A stretch of DNA of 64,000 nucleotides from assembly GCF_014649815.1 (NCBI RefSeq), contig NZ_BMTT01000012.1, positions 173,465 to 237,464 of the forward strand, read 5' to 3'. Origin of the DNA: Streptomyces mutabilis. Its GTDB lineage: Bacteria > Actinomycetota > Actinomycetes > Streptomycetales > Streptomycetaceae. Below are positions 44,263 through 56,598 of the stretch, piece by piece; the first letter of the stretch is position 1, and each line of letters begins with the position of its first letter. The notes beneath the pieces were generated by a model. That model ran no database searches. It saw only the letters and a list, made by a program, of their open reading frames with translations, and was not told the DNA's origin. A program made the translations under genes and the position numbers.

Positions 44263-45323
44263 GGCCCGTCCGGCGAGGTCGAGGTCAGTACGGCCACGGC
44301 GGTGTCGTCCCGCACCGGCCGTGCCGGACTGCTGGCGTCCCGGACCGTCACGGCCGCTATGACGGCCGGATCGACCGCCGTGCGGCAGGTGCCGTCCGTC
44401 GGCGTCCAGCGGCTCGGCAGGCCGTCGCTGTGCAGGACCAGCACCCGGTCGTGCGCCCAAGTCGTCTCCTCCTCGCGCAGGGTGCCGGGCCGGTGGGTGC
44501 CGACGATGCCCGGCCGGGACACCAGGTGCCGCCAGGTGCCCTCCTCGCACAGGCGCGCCCCGACATTGCCGACGCCGGCGAACCGGAGCACTGCGGCACC
44601 GGTGTCCACCTGGGCCACCGCGACAGCCGCGCCGCGGGTACCGGACAACGCCGTGTCGAGCCGCCGAAGCGCCTCGACTGGCGGCAGATGGGCCGCACCG
44701 CGCAGCGCCTCGACGGCTGCGGTGGAGGCGCGGGACGCCTCCGGGCCGTGGCCCAGCCCGTCGGCGAGCATCAGCGTCACCCGGTCCCCGGACCGGGCCC
44801 ACGCCCAGGCGTCGCCCGAGTACTCAGCGCCGCCGAACGGCACGTTCACACCGCCTGCCCGCACCCGGGCCGCCGGCCCGCGATCGCGGGCCGTGACGCC
44901 GAGCGCGGGGCCGATCCGGGCGACCACCACCGTGCCCCGGCCGGGGACGCTGTGCAGGTCGAAGTCGTCGGACAGACGCGCGCAGGTGCCCAGACCCGCG
45001 CCGAGGGAGTCCGACGTGGTGAAACCGTCGCTCAGCGCGGCGGACACGTCGGCGATACCGGGGCCGTGGTCGACCGTCGCGACCTGCACGAGCAGGTTCG
45101 CCTCCCGGCCGGCGGCGAGGACCGCGGGGGCGACCACGTCGATCAGCACCTGACCGCCCCCGGCGTGCTTGAGCAGATTGGTCGCCAGCTCGGTCGCCAC
45201 CAGCGCCGCCGTGGCGGTGCGCTGCTCGTTCAGCCCGGCGGCGGCCGCCGCGTGCTCCGCGGCCACCCGGGCGTCGCGCACCCGGGTGGAGTCGTGCACC
45301 GGCACGTCCCACACGCGTGGCAT
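44259..45323 (-). CDS. RsbT-like kinase fused to RsbX-like phosphatase
   Basis: A 354-residue fusion. Residues 1-145 form a GHKL serine kinase domain (VATELATNLLKHAGGGQV, VDHGPGIADVSAALSDGF, SLGAGLGTCARL). Residues 160-350 form a compact PP2C phosphatase (GDAWAWARSGDRV, MLADGLGHGPEASR, VLHSDGLPSR, DDTAVAVLT) like RsbX, which resets stressosome phosphorylation in Bacillus. Kinase and phosphatase activities toward the same RsbR/RsbS proteins are thus tethered. Both ends overlap neighbouring genes (ATGA). Confidence 0.92.
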   Translation of the reverse strand: MPRVWDVPVHDSTRVRDARVAAEHAAAAAGLNEQRTATAALVATELATNLLKHAGGGQVLIDVVAPAVLAAGREANLLVQVATVDHGPGIADVSAALSDGFTTSDSLGAGLGTCARLSDDFDLHSVPGRGTVVVARIGPALGVTARDRGPAARVRAGGVNVPFGGAEYSGDAWAWARSGDRVTLMLADGLGHGPEASRASTAAVEALRGAAHLPPVEALRRLDTALSGTRGAAVAVAQVDTGAAVLRFAGVGNVGARLCEEGTWRHLVSRPGIVGTHRPGTLREEETTWAHDRVLVLHSDGLPSRWTPTDGTCRTAVDPAVIAAVTVRDASSPARPVRDDTAVAVLTSTSPDGP

Positions 45324-45763
45324 CAGGACTCCTCACGCGGGCGAGGTGCCCGTCCCACCCAGGAGGTGACCCGTACGGTCGTCCCGGTACCCGGGTCGCT
45401 CTCGATCGAGAAATCGTGCACCAGGCGGCGCGCCCCGCCCAGCCCCATGCCCAACCCGCCGCCCGAGGTGAAACCGTCGCTGAGCGCCTGCTCCAGGTCC
45501 GCGATGCCCGGCCCCTCGTCGCTGAAGGTCAGCCGGAGCCCCTGTGTGCCGCTCTCGGTGACCGTCTCCGTCTCCATCGTCCCGCCACCGCCGTACACCA
45601 GCGTGTTGCGGGCCAGTTCGCTGGCCGCCGTGACCAGTTTGGTCTGGTCCACCAGACCGAAGCCGAGCTGTGCGGCCGCCTGCCGCACGTGCTGACGTAC
45701 CCACACCAGATCCATGTCCGAACGGATCGGCAGGCGGGCCTGGGCGCCCGCGGTGGTGGGCAT
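45323..45763 (-). CDS. rsbT: RsbT, stressosome serine kinase
   Basis: A 146-residue GHKL kinase that phosphorylates RsbS and RsbR and, when released, activates the RsbU-type phosphatase. The ATP lid and boxes are complete: ASELARNTLVYGGGG, FSDEGPGIADLEQALSDGF, TSGGGLGMGLGGARRL. ATG 45763 overlaps the rsbS stop (ATGA); GTG 45766 is one codon upstream and equally spaced to GGGAG. Its gene order matches B. subtilis rsbR-rsbS-rsbT. Confidence 0.93.
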   Translation of the reverse strand: MPTTAGAQARLPIRSDMDLVWVRQHVRQAAAQLGFGLVDQTKLVTAASELARNTLVYGGGGTMETETVTESGTQGLRLTFSDEGPGIADLEQALSDGFTSGGGLGMGLGGARRLVHDFSIESDPGTGTTVRVTSWVGRAPRPREES

Positions 45764-46194
45764 CACAAACTCTCCCGGCGCAGCCCGCCGTAGCGGTGCG
45801 ACGGGGCGTGCTCGGCGAGCAGCTCCATGGCCACCTCGGTACTGAGTGCCGTGTGCACCCCGGGCAGCGTCAGGCCCAGCTCCACCAGGGTGATGGCCAC
45901 CGCCGGCCGCATGCCGACGACCACGGTCCGCGCGGCCAGCAGCTCGGTCTGCCCGGCGATCTCGGCCAGCACCCGGCCGAGGAAGGAGTCGACGATCTCC
46001 ACCCCGGAGATGTCGATGACCACGCCCCTGGCCCCGCTGCTGGAGATCGTCTCGGCGAGGTCCTGCTGGAGCTGCTGGGCCGTGCTGTCGTGCAGGTCCC
46101 CCTGAAGGGTGACCAACAGCACGTCGCCGAGCCGGAGCACTGGGACATGACCTGTCACGGGCCCTTGGTGAGGCCCCGGGAATGCTCCGTTCAC
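45763..46194 (-). CDS. rsbS: RsbS, stressosome scaffold STAS protein
   Basis: A 143-residue STAS protein. The segment VVIDISGVEIVDSFLGRVLA contains the serine equivalent to B. subtilis RsbS Ser59, the RsbT phosphorylation site, and VVVGMRPAVAITLVELGL is the second STAS helix region. An N-terminal extension of about 20 residues precedes it. GTG 46194 overlaps the rsbR stop (GTGA). It would form the stressosome core with RsbR. Confidence 0.93.
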   Translation of the reverse strand: MNGAFPGPHQGPVTGHVPVLRLGDVLLVTLQGDLHDSTAQQLQQDLAETISSSGARGVVIDISGVEIVDSFLGRVLAEIAGQTELLAARTVVVGMRPAVAITLVELGLTLPGVHTALSTEVAMELLAEHAPSHRYGGLRRESL

Positions 46195-47087
46195 CGCGTG
46201 ACCGTGCCGTTCGTGCCAGGGTTCACGATCCCGACCCCGAGCTGGTGCAGCACGTATCCCAGCGCGTCGGCGAGGCTCGCCCGGGTCACCACGGTGCCCA
46301 GGTCCAGGCCGAGGTGGACCATCGTCTGTGCGATCGCGGGCCGGATGCCGGAGACGATGCACTCGGCGCCCATCAGCCGGGCCGCCGCGACCGTCTTCAT
46401 CAGGTGCTGGGCCACCAGCGAGTCGACGGTCGGGACCCCGGTGATGTCCAGGATCGCGTACCGTGCCTGCTGCTCCACGATGGACTCCAGCAAGGTTTCC
46501 ATCACGACCTGGCTGCGGGCGCTGTCCAGCGTGCCGATCAGCGGAACGGCCACGATGCCGTCCCAGAGTTTGATCACCGGAGTGGCCACCTCCAGCAATT
46601 GCAGCCGTTGGCGGTCGATGAGCGCCTGCCCCTCGCTGAGCGCCGTCTGCATGACCACGACCCGCAGGGTGCCCATCAGCACGCTCAGCGTGGTGACACA
46701 CGCCCGGGAGTGCTCGGCGGAGGCGTCCGGCAGATCGGCCAGCAGCAGGTTCTCCACCGGCGGGCGCAGCGCGGCCATTTCACCCGACACCTGGGCGGTG
46801 CTCAGGCCCGCCCGGGAACGGGCCGCGCCCATCCGCGCCAACTGCTCGCGCACCGTGGTGAACCCGGCGGCGTCCGGGTCCTCGACCCGCGCCGCGTCGG
46901 CGACTTGGGCCAGGGCGTCGACCACGGCCTTGCCCGCCTCCACCGCCTCGTCGCGAGAGACGGTGAACACAGCCCGGAACAAGGGCTCGTCCGCCCATCG
47001 CTGGGCGATCTGCTCACGGCGGCGCCGCAGAAAGTCCCTGACCTCGTGCGTCGGCGATCCCGCCGTTCCCTCCGCCTGATCCGGCAC
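46191..47087 (-). CDS. rsbR: RsbR, stressosome sensor protein
   Basis: About 298 residues. The N-terminal half is helical and globin-like in layout (VRDFLRRRREQIAQRWADEP, then VSGEMAALRPPVENLLLADL); a linker helix leads to a C-terminal STAS domain (about 165-290). RsbT target positions are readable: DITGVPTVDSLVAQHL has Ser at the Thr171-equivalent, and AQTMVHLGLDLG keeps the Thr205-equivalent. GTG 47087 is chosen because GAGGAG lies eight bases upstream; GTG 47096 overlaps that site. It is the first gene of the coupled operon. Confidence 0.92.
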   Translation of the reverse strand: MPDQAEGTAGSPTHEVRDFLRRRREQIAQRWADEPLFRAVFTVSRDEAVEAGKAVVDALAQVADAARVEDPDAAGFTTVREQLARMGAARSRAGLSTAQVSGEMAALRPPVENLLLADLPDASAEHSRACVTTLSVLMGTLRVVVMQTALSEGQALIDRQRLQLLEVATPVIKLWDGIVAVPLIGTLDSARSQVVMETLLESIVEQQARYAILDITGVPTVDSLVAQHLMKTVAAARLMGAECIVSGIRPAIAQTMVHLGLDLGTVVTRASLADALGYVLHQLGVGIVNPGTNGTVTR

Positions 47088-47244
47088 CTGTTCCACTCCT
47101 CATCCGCGTTGCGCCGCACAGCGCCCAGGAGGCAATGTGGCGGCGACGTGTCTCTGCCGGGCGTCAACTGTAACCACCCGCCGACCTCGTACGACACCTG
47201 CTCCCGCGTGAACGGTCCGGATGGGCGTCGAGCAGGACAGGAAC

Positions 47245-47637
47245 TCAGGCCTCGGGTATCCGCGGCCCCTCCGGTTGCGCGTCGACGCGGGAGAGCGCCT
47301 CGTCGACGCTCTCGGAGACCGGCACCGTGATGCTCACGCCTGTGAGGTCCAGCACCCGCCGCACCGCCGCGGTGGGGGAGATGATGTGCACGCTGCCCGG
47401 CAGCTCGCGGGCCTCCTGGTAGACGCGCAGAATGATGTTCATGCCGGAGGAGTCCATGAACGGGACCTCCGACAGATCCAGCAGGAAGTGCCGCCGCCCG
47501 TGGTGCAGTTGGTTGGCCAGATGGTGCTGGAACTCGGTCGCGGTGTCGACGTCCAGGTATCCCGTCACCTTGAGCAGCGCGACCTCCTCCCGCTCCAGCG
47601 TCACCTCGACGGACAGCGGGTTCTGGGCTATGGGCAC
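47245..47637 (-). CDS. STAS-domain anti-sigma factor antagonist
   Basis: A 130-residue RsbV/BldG-like protein. The phospho-acceptor loop is LLDLSEVPFMDSSGMNIILR, with the serine pair of the D-S-S/T-G motif; the preceding beta strand (VALLKVTGYLDVDTATEF) is typical. When unphosphorylated it would bind anti-sigma ATPases and release sigma factor. GTG 47637 has GGAGG five bases upstream. It is not coupled to rsbR (about 150-bp gap) and is the natural substrate candidate for the PP2C phosphatases on either side. Confidence 0.92.
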   Translation of the reverse strand: MPIAQNPLSVEVTLEREEVALLKVTGYLDVDTATEFQHHLANQLHHGRRHFLLDLSEVPFMDSSGMNIILRVYQEARELPGSVHIISPTAAVRRVLDLTGVSITVPVSESVDEALSRVDAQPEGPRIPEA

Positions 47638-47751
47638 GTGTACCTCCAACAATGTGGCCGGGCGGCGGTCCGTGATGTCCCACCGCGCCCGCGATTACCC
47701 GCGAATCCGTCGGTCACACCCACCGCCCGGACCGGACGAGCGTGCCCTGCG

Positions 47752-50244
47752 TCACCCGACCCGGATGCCCACGAGACACGTGTCGTCGTCCGTGTCCGAC
47801 CTGCTGTAGGTGAGCAGCCGGTCCAGGTGCTGGTCGAGCGAGTCCGGCGCCGGACGGACCGTGCTCAGCAACTGTGCCAGAGCCTCCTCCACCGAGCGGT
47901 CCCGGCGTTCGATCAGACCGTCCGTGTACATCAGCAGCGTGTCCTCGGCCGCCAGCTGCACCTCGTCCTCCTCGTACGACGCCTCGGCCACCGCGCCCAG
48001 CAGCATGCCCTTGACCAGCGGCAGCGGCCCCGCCTGCGCACCCCGGACCAGCACCGGCGGCAGATGGCCCGCCCTGGCCCAGCGCAGCGTGCGCCGGGCC
48101 GGGTCGTACAGCCCGCACACCGCCGTGGCGGTGACTCCGCCGGTCAGGTGGTGCGCCACGATGTTGAGCCAGGACAGCAGCTGACCCGGACCGGCACCGG
48201 TCACCGCCAGGCCGCGCAGCGCGTTGCGCAGCACCACCATGCTCGTCGCCGCCTCTATGCCGTGCCCGGAGATGTCGCCCACGCACAGCAGCACCAGCCC
48301 GTTCGGCAGCCGTACGGCGTCGTACCAGTCGCCGCCGACCAGCTGCTCGGTCTCCGCGGGCCGGTACCGGACGGCCACCTGGAGGTCCGGCACCTTGAGC
48401 GGGGCCTGGGCCGGCGGCATGATCGCGTGCTGCAGCTGCAGGGTCAGCCGGGCTCGCTCGATGGCCTGCTGCTCGGTGTGCGCCAACTGGTCGCGGGTGG
48501 CGGCGAGCGCCACCTCGGTCCAGTGCTGGGCCGAGATGTCCTGGTAGGCCCCGCGTACGACGAGCAGCCGGTCGTCGGTGTCCAGGACGGGTTCGGCCAC
48601 CACCCGCACGTGCCGGGTCACCCCGTCGGGCCGCTGCAGCCGGAACGCCGCCGACGCCGGCCGCCGGTGGTGCAGCAGCGTGCGCAGGAACCGGCCGATG
48701 GCGACCGCGTCGTCCGGGTGGGCGTGCGAGGTCAGCTCCTCGAGCGGCACGGGCGTACTCGTCTGCGGACGCCCGTACAGGTCGAACAGTTGTCCGTTCC
48801 AGGTGATCTCGCCGGTGAGCAGGTTCTCCTCGAAGCCGCCGATGCGGCCGAGGCGCTGGGCGTGCTGGAGGAGGCTGGCCAGCCGGGCCGTCTCGTCCTC
48901 GATGCGCCAGATGAGCAGGACGGCGTTGCCGTGCCGGCTGATGCTTATGTCCGCGACCGCCGAGAGCGGCACCTGGTCCACCAGCGCGGTGAGGTTGATG
49001 CGCCGGGCCCGGAAGGGCTCGCCGGTGGCGTACACCCGCTCCACGTTCTGGAACAGCTCGCTGTCCCCGGCGGCCATCGGGTACGCCTCGAGCAGCAGCG
49101 CGCCGCCCACGACGGCACGCGGCCGTCCGGCGGGGTCCAGGAAGCTCTTGTTCACGTGCTGGATGCGGAAGTCCGCCAGGTGCCCGGCGGCGTCCAGGTG
49201 CGGCACCAGGACCAGCGCGGGATCGTACAGACCGTCGGCCAGGTCCATCAGCTCCACCGCGTCCGGCATGACCCGTGGCTCCTGCCCGGCGCCGTGCGGC
49301 GGCACGTACGACTCCAGCGTGTGCGCGCACAGCTCCGCCAGGGCCTCCACCTGGCGCACCACCTGCGGCGGCTGCGGGGCCAGCGGCACCGGCCAGACGA
49401 TCTCCAGCACGCCGTGGATGCGACCCCCGGTGCCGGCGGGCAAGGCGACCCTGCCGCCGTCCGGGTACTGGTGCCGGCCCACGCTGGGCAGCCCCGTCTC
49501 ACCCAGGGAGGTGAACCACTGGCCCGTGCGCTCGGTCAGCCCGCACCGGGCCACCGTCGTCACGTCCGGCGGCACGTAGCGCCAGCGGGTGGCCTCGGCC
49601 GCGGAGAACCCCGCGCTGCCGGCCAGCGTCAGCGACCCGTCGTACCCGGCCGCCCATATGGCCACGGCGGCCGCGCCCAGCGGACGCAGCGCCTGCTCCA
49701 GCAGGGCGTCGGCGACGGCCTGGGTGTCGCCGGCCGCCAGCGCACCGCTCTCGGCCGCCCGCAGGCGCACGGCGGCCGACCCGGCTCCCGCCTCCCCGGC
49801 GTCCGCGCCGTCGCCGGCGTCCGTGCTCCGCACGGCGGCCGCGAGGAACGCGTCCGTCACCTCCGACACCCGGTCCCGGGCGGCTTGGTTGATCACGTCG
49901 ACCGCGAACTCCAGGGGCGTCACCCGCGACTGCTCGGCCAGTTCGGCCAGCTGCCGGGCGGCCTGCGCCGGGCCGCACCCCAGCCGGGCGACCAGGATGC
50001 CCTTGGCCAGTTCGATCAGGGCCCGGCCCTCGGCCTCCGCCTGCGCGGCCCGCACCTCGCGGCTGAGCCGGTCCACCGTGGCCGCCAGCCGGCCCACGGG
50101 CGACAGCGGGGTCATGCCGCGCAGATCGGCCGCGGGCCCGTCCACCGCGCAGGACCGCGGCGGCCCGGACGGTCGGGGCGGCGCGGCGGGCGCCTCCCCG
50201 GGCGCGCCGCCGGCCGGTTCACGAGGCTGTTCGGACGTGCTCAC
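47752..50244 (-). CDS. PAS/GAF-containing PP2C (SpoIIE-type) phosphatase with ANTAR-like N-terminus
   Basis: An 830-residue sensor phosphatase. Residues about 70-125 look ANTAR-like ([31 protein letters not shown]). GAF-like sequence follows (about 160-320), then two PAS regions (about 325-560; [20 protein letters not shown] lies in the second), and a C-terminal PP2C domain (about 605-828) with [29 protein letters not shown] and DDDTCLVGI. It likely acts on the STAS protein encoded next to it. GTG 50244 follows GAGGAG. Upstream on the same strand is the hybrid kinase, 97 bp away. Confidence 0.92.
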   Translation of the reverse strand: MSTSEQPREPAGGAPGEAPAAPPRPSGPPRSCAVDGPAADLRGMTPLSPVGRLAATVDRLSREVRAAQAEAEGRALIELAKGILVARLGCGPAQAARQLAELAEQSRVTPLEFAVDVINQAARDRVSEVTDAFLAAAVRSTDAGDGADAGEAGAGSAAVRLRAAESGALAAGDTQAVADALLEQALRPLGAAAVAIWAAGYDGSLTLAGSAGFSAAEATRWRYVPPDVTTVARCGLTERTGQWFTSLGETGLPSVGRHQYPDGGRVALPAGTGGRIHGVLEIVWPVPLAPQPPQVVRQVEALAELCAHTLESYVPPHGAGQEPRVMPDAVELMDLADGLYDPALVLVPHLDAAGHLADFRIQHVNKSFLDPAGRPRAVVGGALLLEAYPMAAGDSELFQNVERVYATGEPFRARRINLTALVDQVPLSAVADISISRHGNAVLLIWRIEDETARLASLLQHAQRLGRIGGFEENLLTGEITWNGQLFDLYGRPQTSTPVPLEELTSHAHPDDAVAIGRFLRTLLHHRRPASAAFRLQRPDGVTRHVRVVAEPVLDTDDRLLVVRGAYQDISAQHWTEVALAATRDQLAHTEQQAIERARLTLQLQHAIMPPAQAPLKVPDLQVAVRYRPAETEQLVGGDWYDAVRLPNGLVLLCVGDISGHGIEAATSMVVLRNALRGLAVTGAGPGQLLSWLNIVAHHLTGGVTATAVCGLYDPARRTLRWARAGHLPPVLVRGAQAGPLPLVKGMLLGAVAEASYEEDEVQLAAEDTLLMYTDGLIERRDRSVEEALAQLLSTVRPAPDSLDQHLDRLLTYSRSDTDDDTCLVGIRVG

Positions 50245-50341
50245 GTGTGCGTCGCTCCTCGGCTGGAGACCGCCACGGGGCGCGACGGGGAGCGCCGCGC
50301 ACCGCCCGGCCCACCGGAACAGGGGACGTGGACCGGCGCGC

Positions 50342-54340
<3,999 letters not shown>

Positions 54341-54658
54341 GCGTACCCTCGTTCCGCTCCCCAGGAGCCCTCGGTGCGAGGGCTCGACAACCCCCCCGGA
54401 CCGATTGCGCGGTCCGGCGTCTTGTGTGTGCATTTCCGCAGTTCATGAATCTGCCCAAGGAGAAAAATACGCCAGAGGCCGCCCCAGGTCGCGGGCGCGG
54501 GCAAAAGCGGGGCGTCACCCGATGGAGCGGCCCGATCGAACGGGGGTCGAATGCGGCGGGCCGGGCCGGGTATCCGCTGCTGTGGAGCCGGTCCGGCCCG
54601 TGGCGTCCGCCCGGCCCCACAGTCGTCATCGACGCGGGAGGGAAGGAACGGCGTGCCG
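54341..54658. other. 318-bp divergent intergenic region with two hairpins
   Basis: This lies between the hybrid kinase (minus) and a PRC-barrel gene (plus). GAGCCCTCG-GTG-CGAGGGCTC (54365-54385) is a perfect 9-bp stem only 25 bp upstream of the kinase start, and CCGGACCG-N6-CGGTCCGG (54396-54417) is an 8-bp stem next to it. They could form a leader structure of the kinase mRNA or protein-binding palindromes. No gene was found in the rest. Confidence 0.55.
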
Positions 54659-55024
54659 ATGGAGAGCATCTGGTCGTACGCGGTGGACAGCGGTCACGTG
54701 GAGGGGCAGGACCTCACCGGCTGCACCGTCGTCGCCACCGACGGCACCATCGGGCACGTGGACCGGCAGGCCGAGCACTTCGGCATGCGGCACCTGGTCG
54801 TGGACACCGGTGTGTGGGTGTTCGGACGCAGCGCGCTGGTGCCGGTCGGCATGGTCACGGGCATCGACCCCGGGGCCCGTACGGTCACGGTCGGCTGCAC
54901 CCGGGCGGAGGTCAAGGCCGCGCCACGGTTCCGCACCGACAGCGAGACGATGGACCGGGAGTACCTGGTGTCCGTCGGCGACTACTACCATCGGCTGCCG
55001 CCGCGGGAGACCTCCGCGGACTGA
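54659..55024 (+). CDS. PRC-barrel-like protein
   Basis: A 121-residue beta-rich protein with a PRC-barrel core: DLTGCTVVATDGTIGHVDRQ, MRHLVVDTGVWVFGRSALVP and GMVTGIDPGARTVTVGCTRA. The C-terminal tail is polar with a YYHRLPP motif. It resembles the barrel of ribosome-maturation and photosystem H-subunit-like families, but its partner is unknown. ATG 54659 is chosen; GTG 54653, two codons upstream, is close to an AAGGAA and is an alternative. A sigma-type ATPase gene follows. Confidence 0.72.
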   Translation: MESIWSYAVDSGHVEGQDLTGCTVVATDGTIGHVDRQAEHFGMRHLVVDTGVWVFGRSALVPVGMVTGIDPGARTVTVGCTRAEVKAAPRFRTDSETMDREYLVSVGDYYHRLPPRETSAD

Positions 55025-55070
55025 CCCGGTGCCGAACGACAGCACGGCGAACACCAGGGACACCACTGAC

Positions 55071-55523
55071 ATGGAACCAACCGACGGGATCACCACGGCC
55101 TCGTCCGGCGTCACGGCGCCCGGCGGGCCGGCACCGGGGGCCGTGACCAGCGCGGCGACGGCGCGTGCGTACGCGGAGTCGGTGGCGCGTGCGTGCTGGG
55201 GGGCGGGCCGCGGGGTGCGCGAGGAGGACGTCGTCGACCTGCTGCTCGTCGTCTCGGAGCTGGTGACCAACGCGATCCGGCACGGCGACGGACTCGCCGG
55301 CTTCGAGGTCCGGCCCGTGGGCGAGGGGATGTGGATCGCCGTTCACGACAACAGCGCGGTGGTGCCGCGCGCCGCGTACGCCTTCCCCACCCGCCACCAC
55401 GGAAGCGGCTACGGCTGGCCGCTCGTCGCCCGCCTGGCCCGGGACATCGTGGTGGACCGCCGGCCGGAGGGCGGCAAGACGATCAGCGTGCTGGTGCCGC
55501 TGCGCGACGCGGACACCTTCTGA
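55071..55523 (+). CDS. Anti-sigma-type ATP-binding protein
   Basis: A 150-residue GHKL ATPase: N box LLLVVSELVTNAIRHGDGLA, nucleotide-binding stretch WIAVHDNSAVV, glycine region HHGSGYGWPLVARLARDI and C-terminal GGKTISVLVPLRD. It is 46 bp downstream of the PRC-barrel gene and converges on another ATPase gene. It may be an anti-sigma or anti-anti-sigma kinase; no cognate sigma factor is adjacent. Confidence 0.88.
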   Translation: MEPTDGITTASSGVTAPGGPAPGAVTSAATARAYAESVARACWGAGRGVREEDVVDLLLVVSELVTNAIRHGDGLAGFEVRPVGEGMWIAVHDNSAVVPRAAYAFPTRHHGSGYGWPLVARLARDIVVDRRPEGGKTISVLVPLRDADTF

Positions 55524-55536
55524 CCGCGGCGGGCGG

Positions 55537-55971
55537 TCACCAGGGCAGGAACACGTGGATGTCCTTGCCCCGCTCGCCGGTGACGACGCTCACCTGGTCG
55601 GAGAGGGTGTGGATCAGGTGCCAGCCGATGCCGCCGCCGCCGCTGCTCGGATGGAAGGGGCGCGGCGCGGGCTCCGTCGTACTGGTGTCGTGCATCACCA
55701 CGTGGACGCCGTCGAAGGTACGGCGCAGTCGCAGCTGGAACGGTCCCGGGGCGTACTGCACCGCGTTCGCCGCCAGCTCCGTGACGACGAGCAGGATGTC
55801 GTCCCAGTGCTCGGGCTGTGTGGGCGGTGCCGCACGGGCCAGATCGTGGAGGAACTCCTCCGCGACCAGGCGCGCACCGGTCACATTGTGCAGCTCCCCG
55901 GTGAAGCTGGCGGTGCGGTTCGTGATCTCCTCGGAAGCCAGTGTCCTGTCCCAACGCGACTCGGCTGCCAT
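55537..55971 (-). CDS. Anti-sigma-type ATP-binding protein
   Basis: A 144-residue GHKL ATPase: N box ILLVVTELAANAVQYAPGPF, G1-type VVMHDTSTTEP, G2-type SSGGGGIGWHLIHTLSDQV and the end KDIHVFLPW. The start at 55971 has GGGAAGG six bases upstream; ATG 55992 is in frame but worse placed. It converges on the other ATPase gene, 13 bp apart, so this pair sits like two opposed switches. No sigma gene adjoins it. Confidence 0.88.
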   Translation of the reverse strand: MAAESRWDRTLASEEITNRTASFTGELHNVTGARLVAEEFLHDLARAAPPTQPEHWDDILLVVTELAANAVQYAPGPFQLRLRRTFDGVHVVMHDTSTTEPAPRPFHPSSGGGGIGWHLIHTLSDQVSVVTGERGKDIHVFLPW

Positions 55972-56041
55972 TTCGCCTTCCCGGCCCGGCATCGGCCGGG
56001 CGTCGTCCTTTCCTTCGCATTCCCTTTGTCTGTAGTTCCCG

Positions 56042-56072
56042 TGCCGATCGAGGCTACGCGCCTCGATCGGCA
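56042..56072. promoter_or_regulatory. 12-bp inverted repeat upstream of an ATPase gene
   Basis: TGCCGATCGAGG (56042-56053) and CCTCGATCGGCA (56061-56072) form a perfect 12-bp palindrome with a 7-nt loop, about 70 bp upstream of the 55971 start. It could be an operator or leader hairpin. Confidence 0.4.
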
Positions 56073-56225
56073 GGTGCGGGCGCGGTGGCCACGGGTGACC
56101 CTCCCGTCACCCGCCGCGAATTGCCCGGCATGCAGAGCGGGTTGCGAGGGAACCCGGCAAGCGGAGCACACCGGGGCGCCCGTGAGGGAGCGCCCGTTTC
56201 CGACACCCCACTCGGGAGATCCCTG

Positions 56226-56513
56226 ATGACCAGTTACGGCAGTTCCCCTGCCGCGTCGTCCAGGTGACGCACGAACGGTCTGGCCATAGCGAGTCTTTGC
56301 TGCGGAATCATCGGCCTGTTCTTCCTCAGCGTCGTCCTCGGCCCGGTCGCGATCGTACTGGGCGCCGTCGGCCTCCGGCAGGCCCCGGCCAAGGGAGGCG
56401 CGGGCATGGCCAAGGCCGGCATCGTGCTCGGTGCCCTGGCCCTCGTCGTCTTCTTCGTCCTGCTGGCGGTGAGCGCGGCGAACGGCGGCTTCGCCTGGTA
56501 CGTGGGCGGCTGA
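56226..56513 (+). pseudogene. DUF4190-like membrane protein interrupted by an in-frame TGA
   Basis: ATG 56226 (ribosome-binding site GGGAG) encodes MTSYGSSPAASSR, then TGA (56265-56267), and continues in the same frame with RTNGLAIASLCCGI, VLGPVAIVLGAVGLRQAPAK and AKAGIVLGALALVVFFVLLA to a stop at 56513. The second part is a typical DUF4190 protein with two membrane helices. The whole, 95 codons, would be normal in size if TGA were CGA, so a C-to-T change is the simplest cause. The first in-frame ATG after the stop is at 56406, inside the second helix region. Confidence 0.75.
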
Positions 56514-56538
56514 CCCCGCCGGAGCACACCGGACCACG

Positions 56539-56581
56539 CGTGCGCGGGCGCGCCGGTACCCCACCGGCGCGCCCGCGCACG
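56539..56581. terminator. Very strong 19-bp bidirectional terminator hairpin
   Basis: CGTGCGCGGGCGCGCCGGT (56539-56557) and its perfect complement (56563-56581) flank the loop ACCCC. It lies between the convergent DUF4190 remnant and the acyl-CoA ligase gene. Confidence 0.75.
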
Positions 56582-56598
56582 TACGCGTGCCGCTCGGC

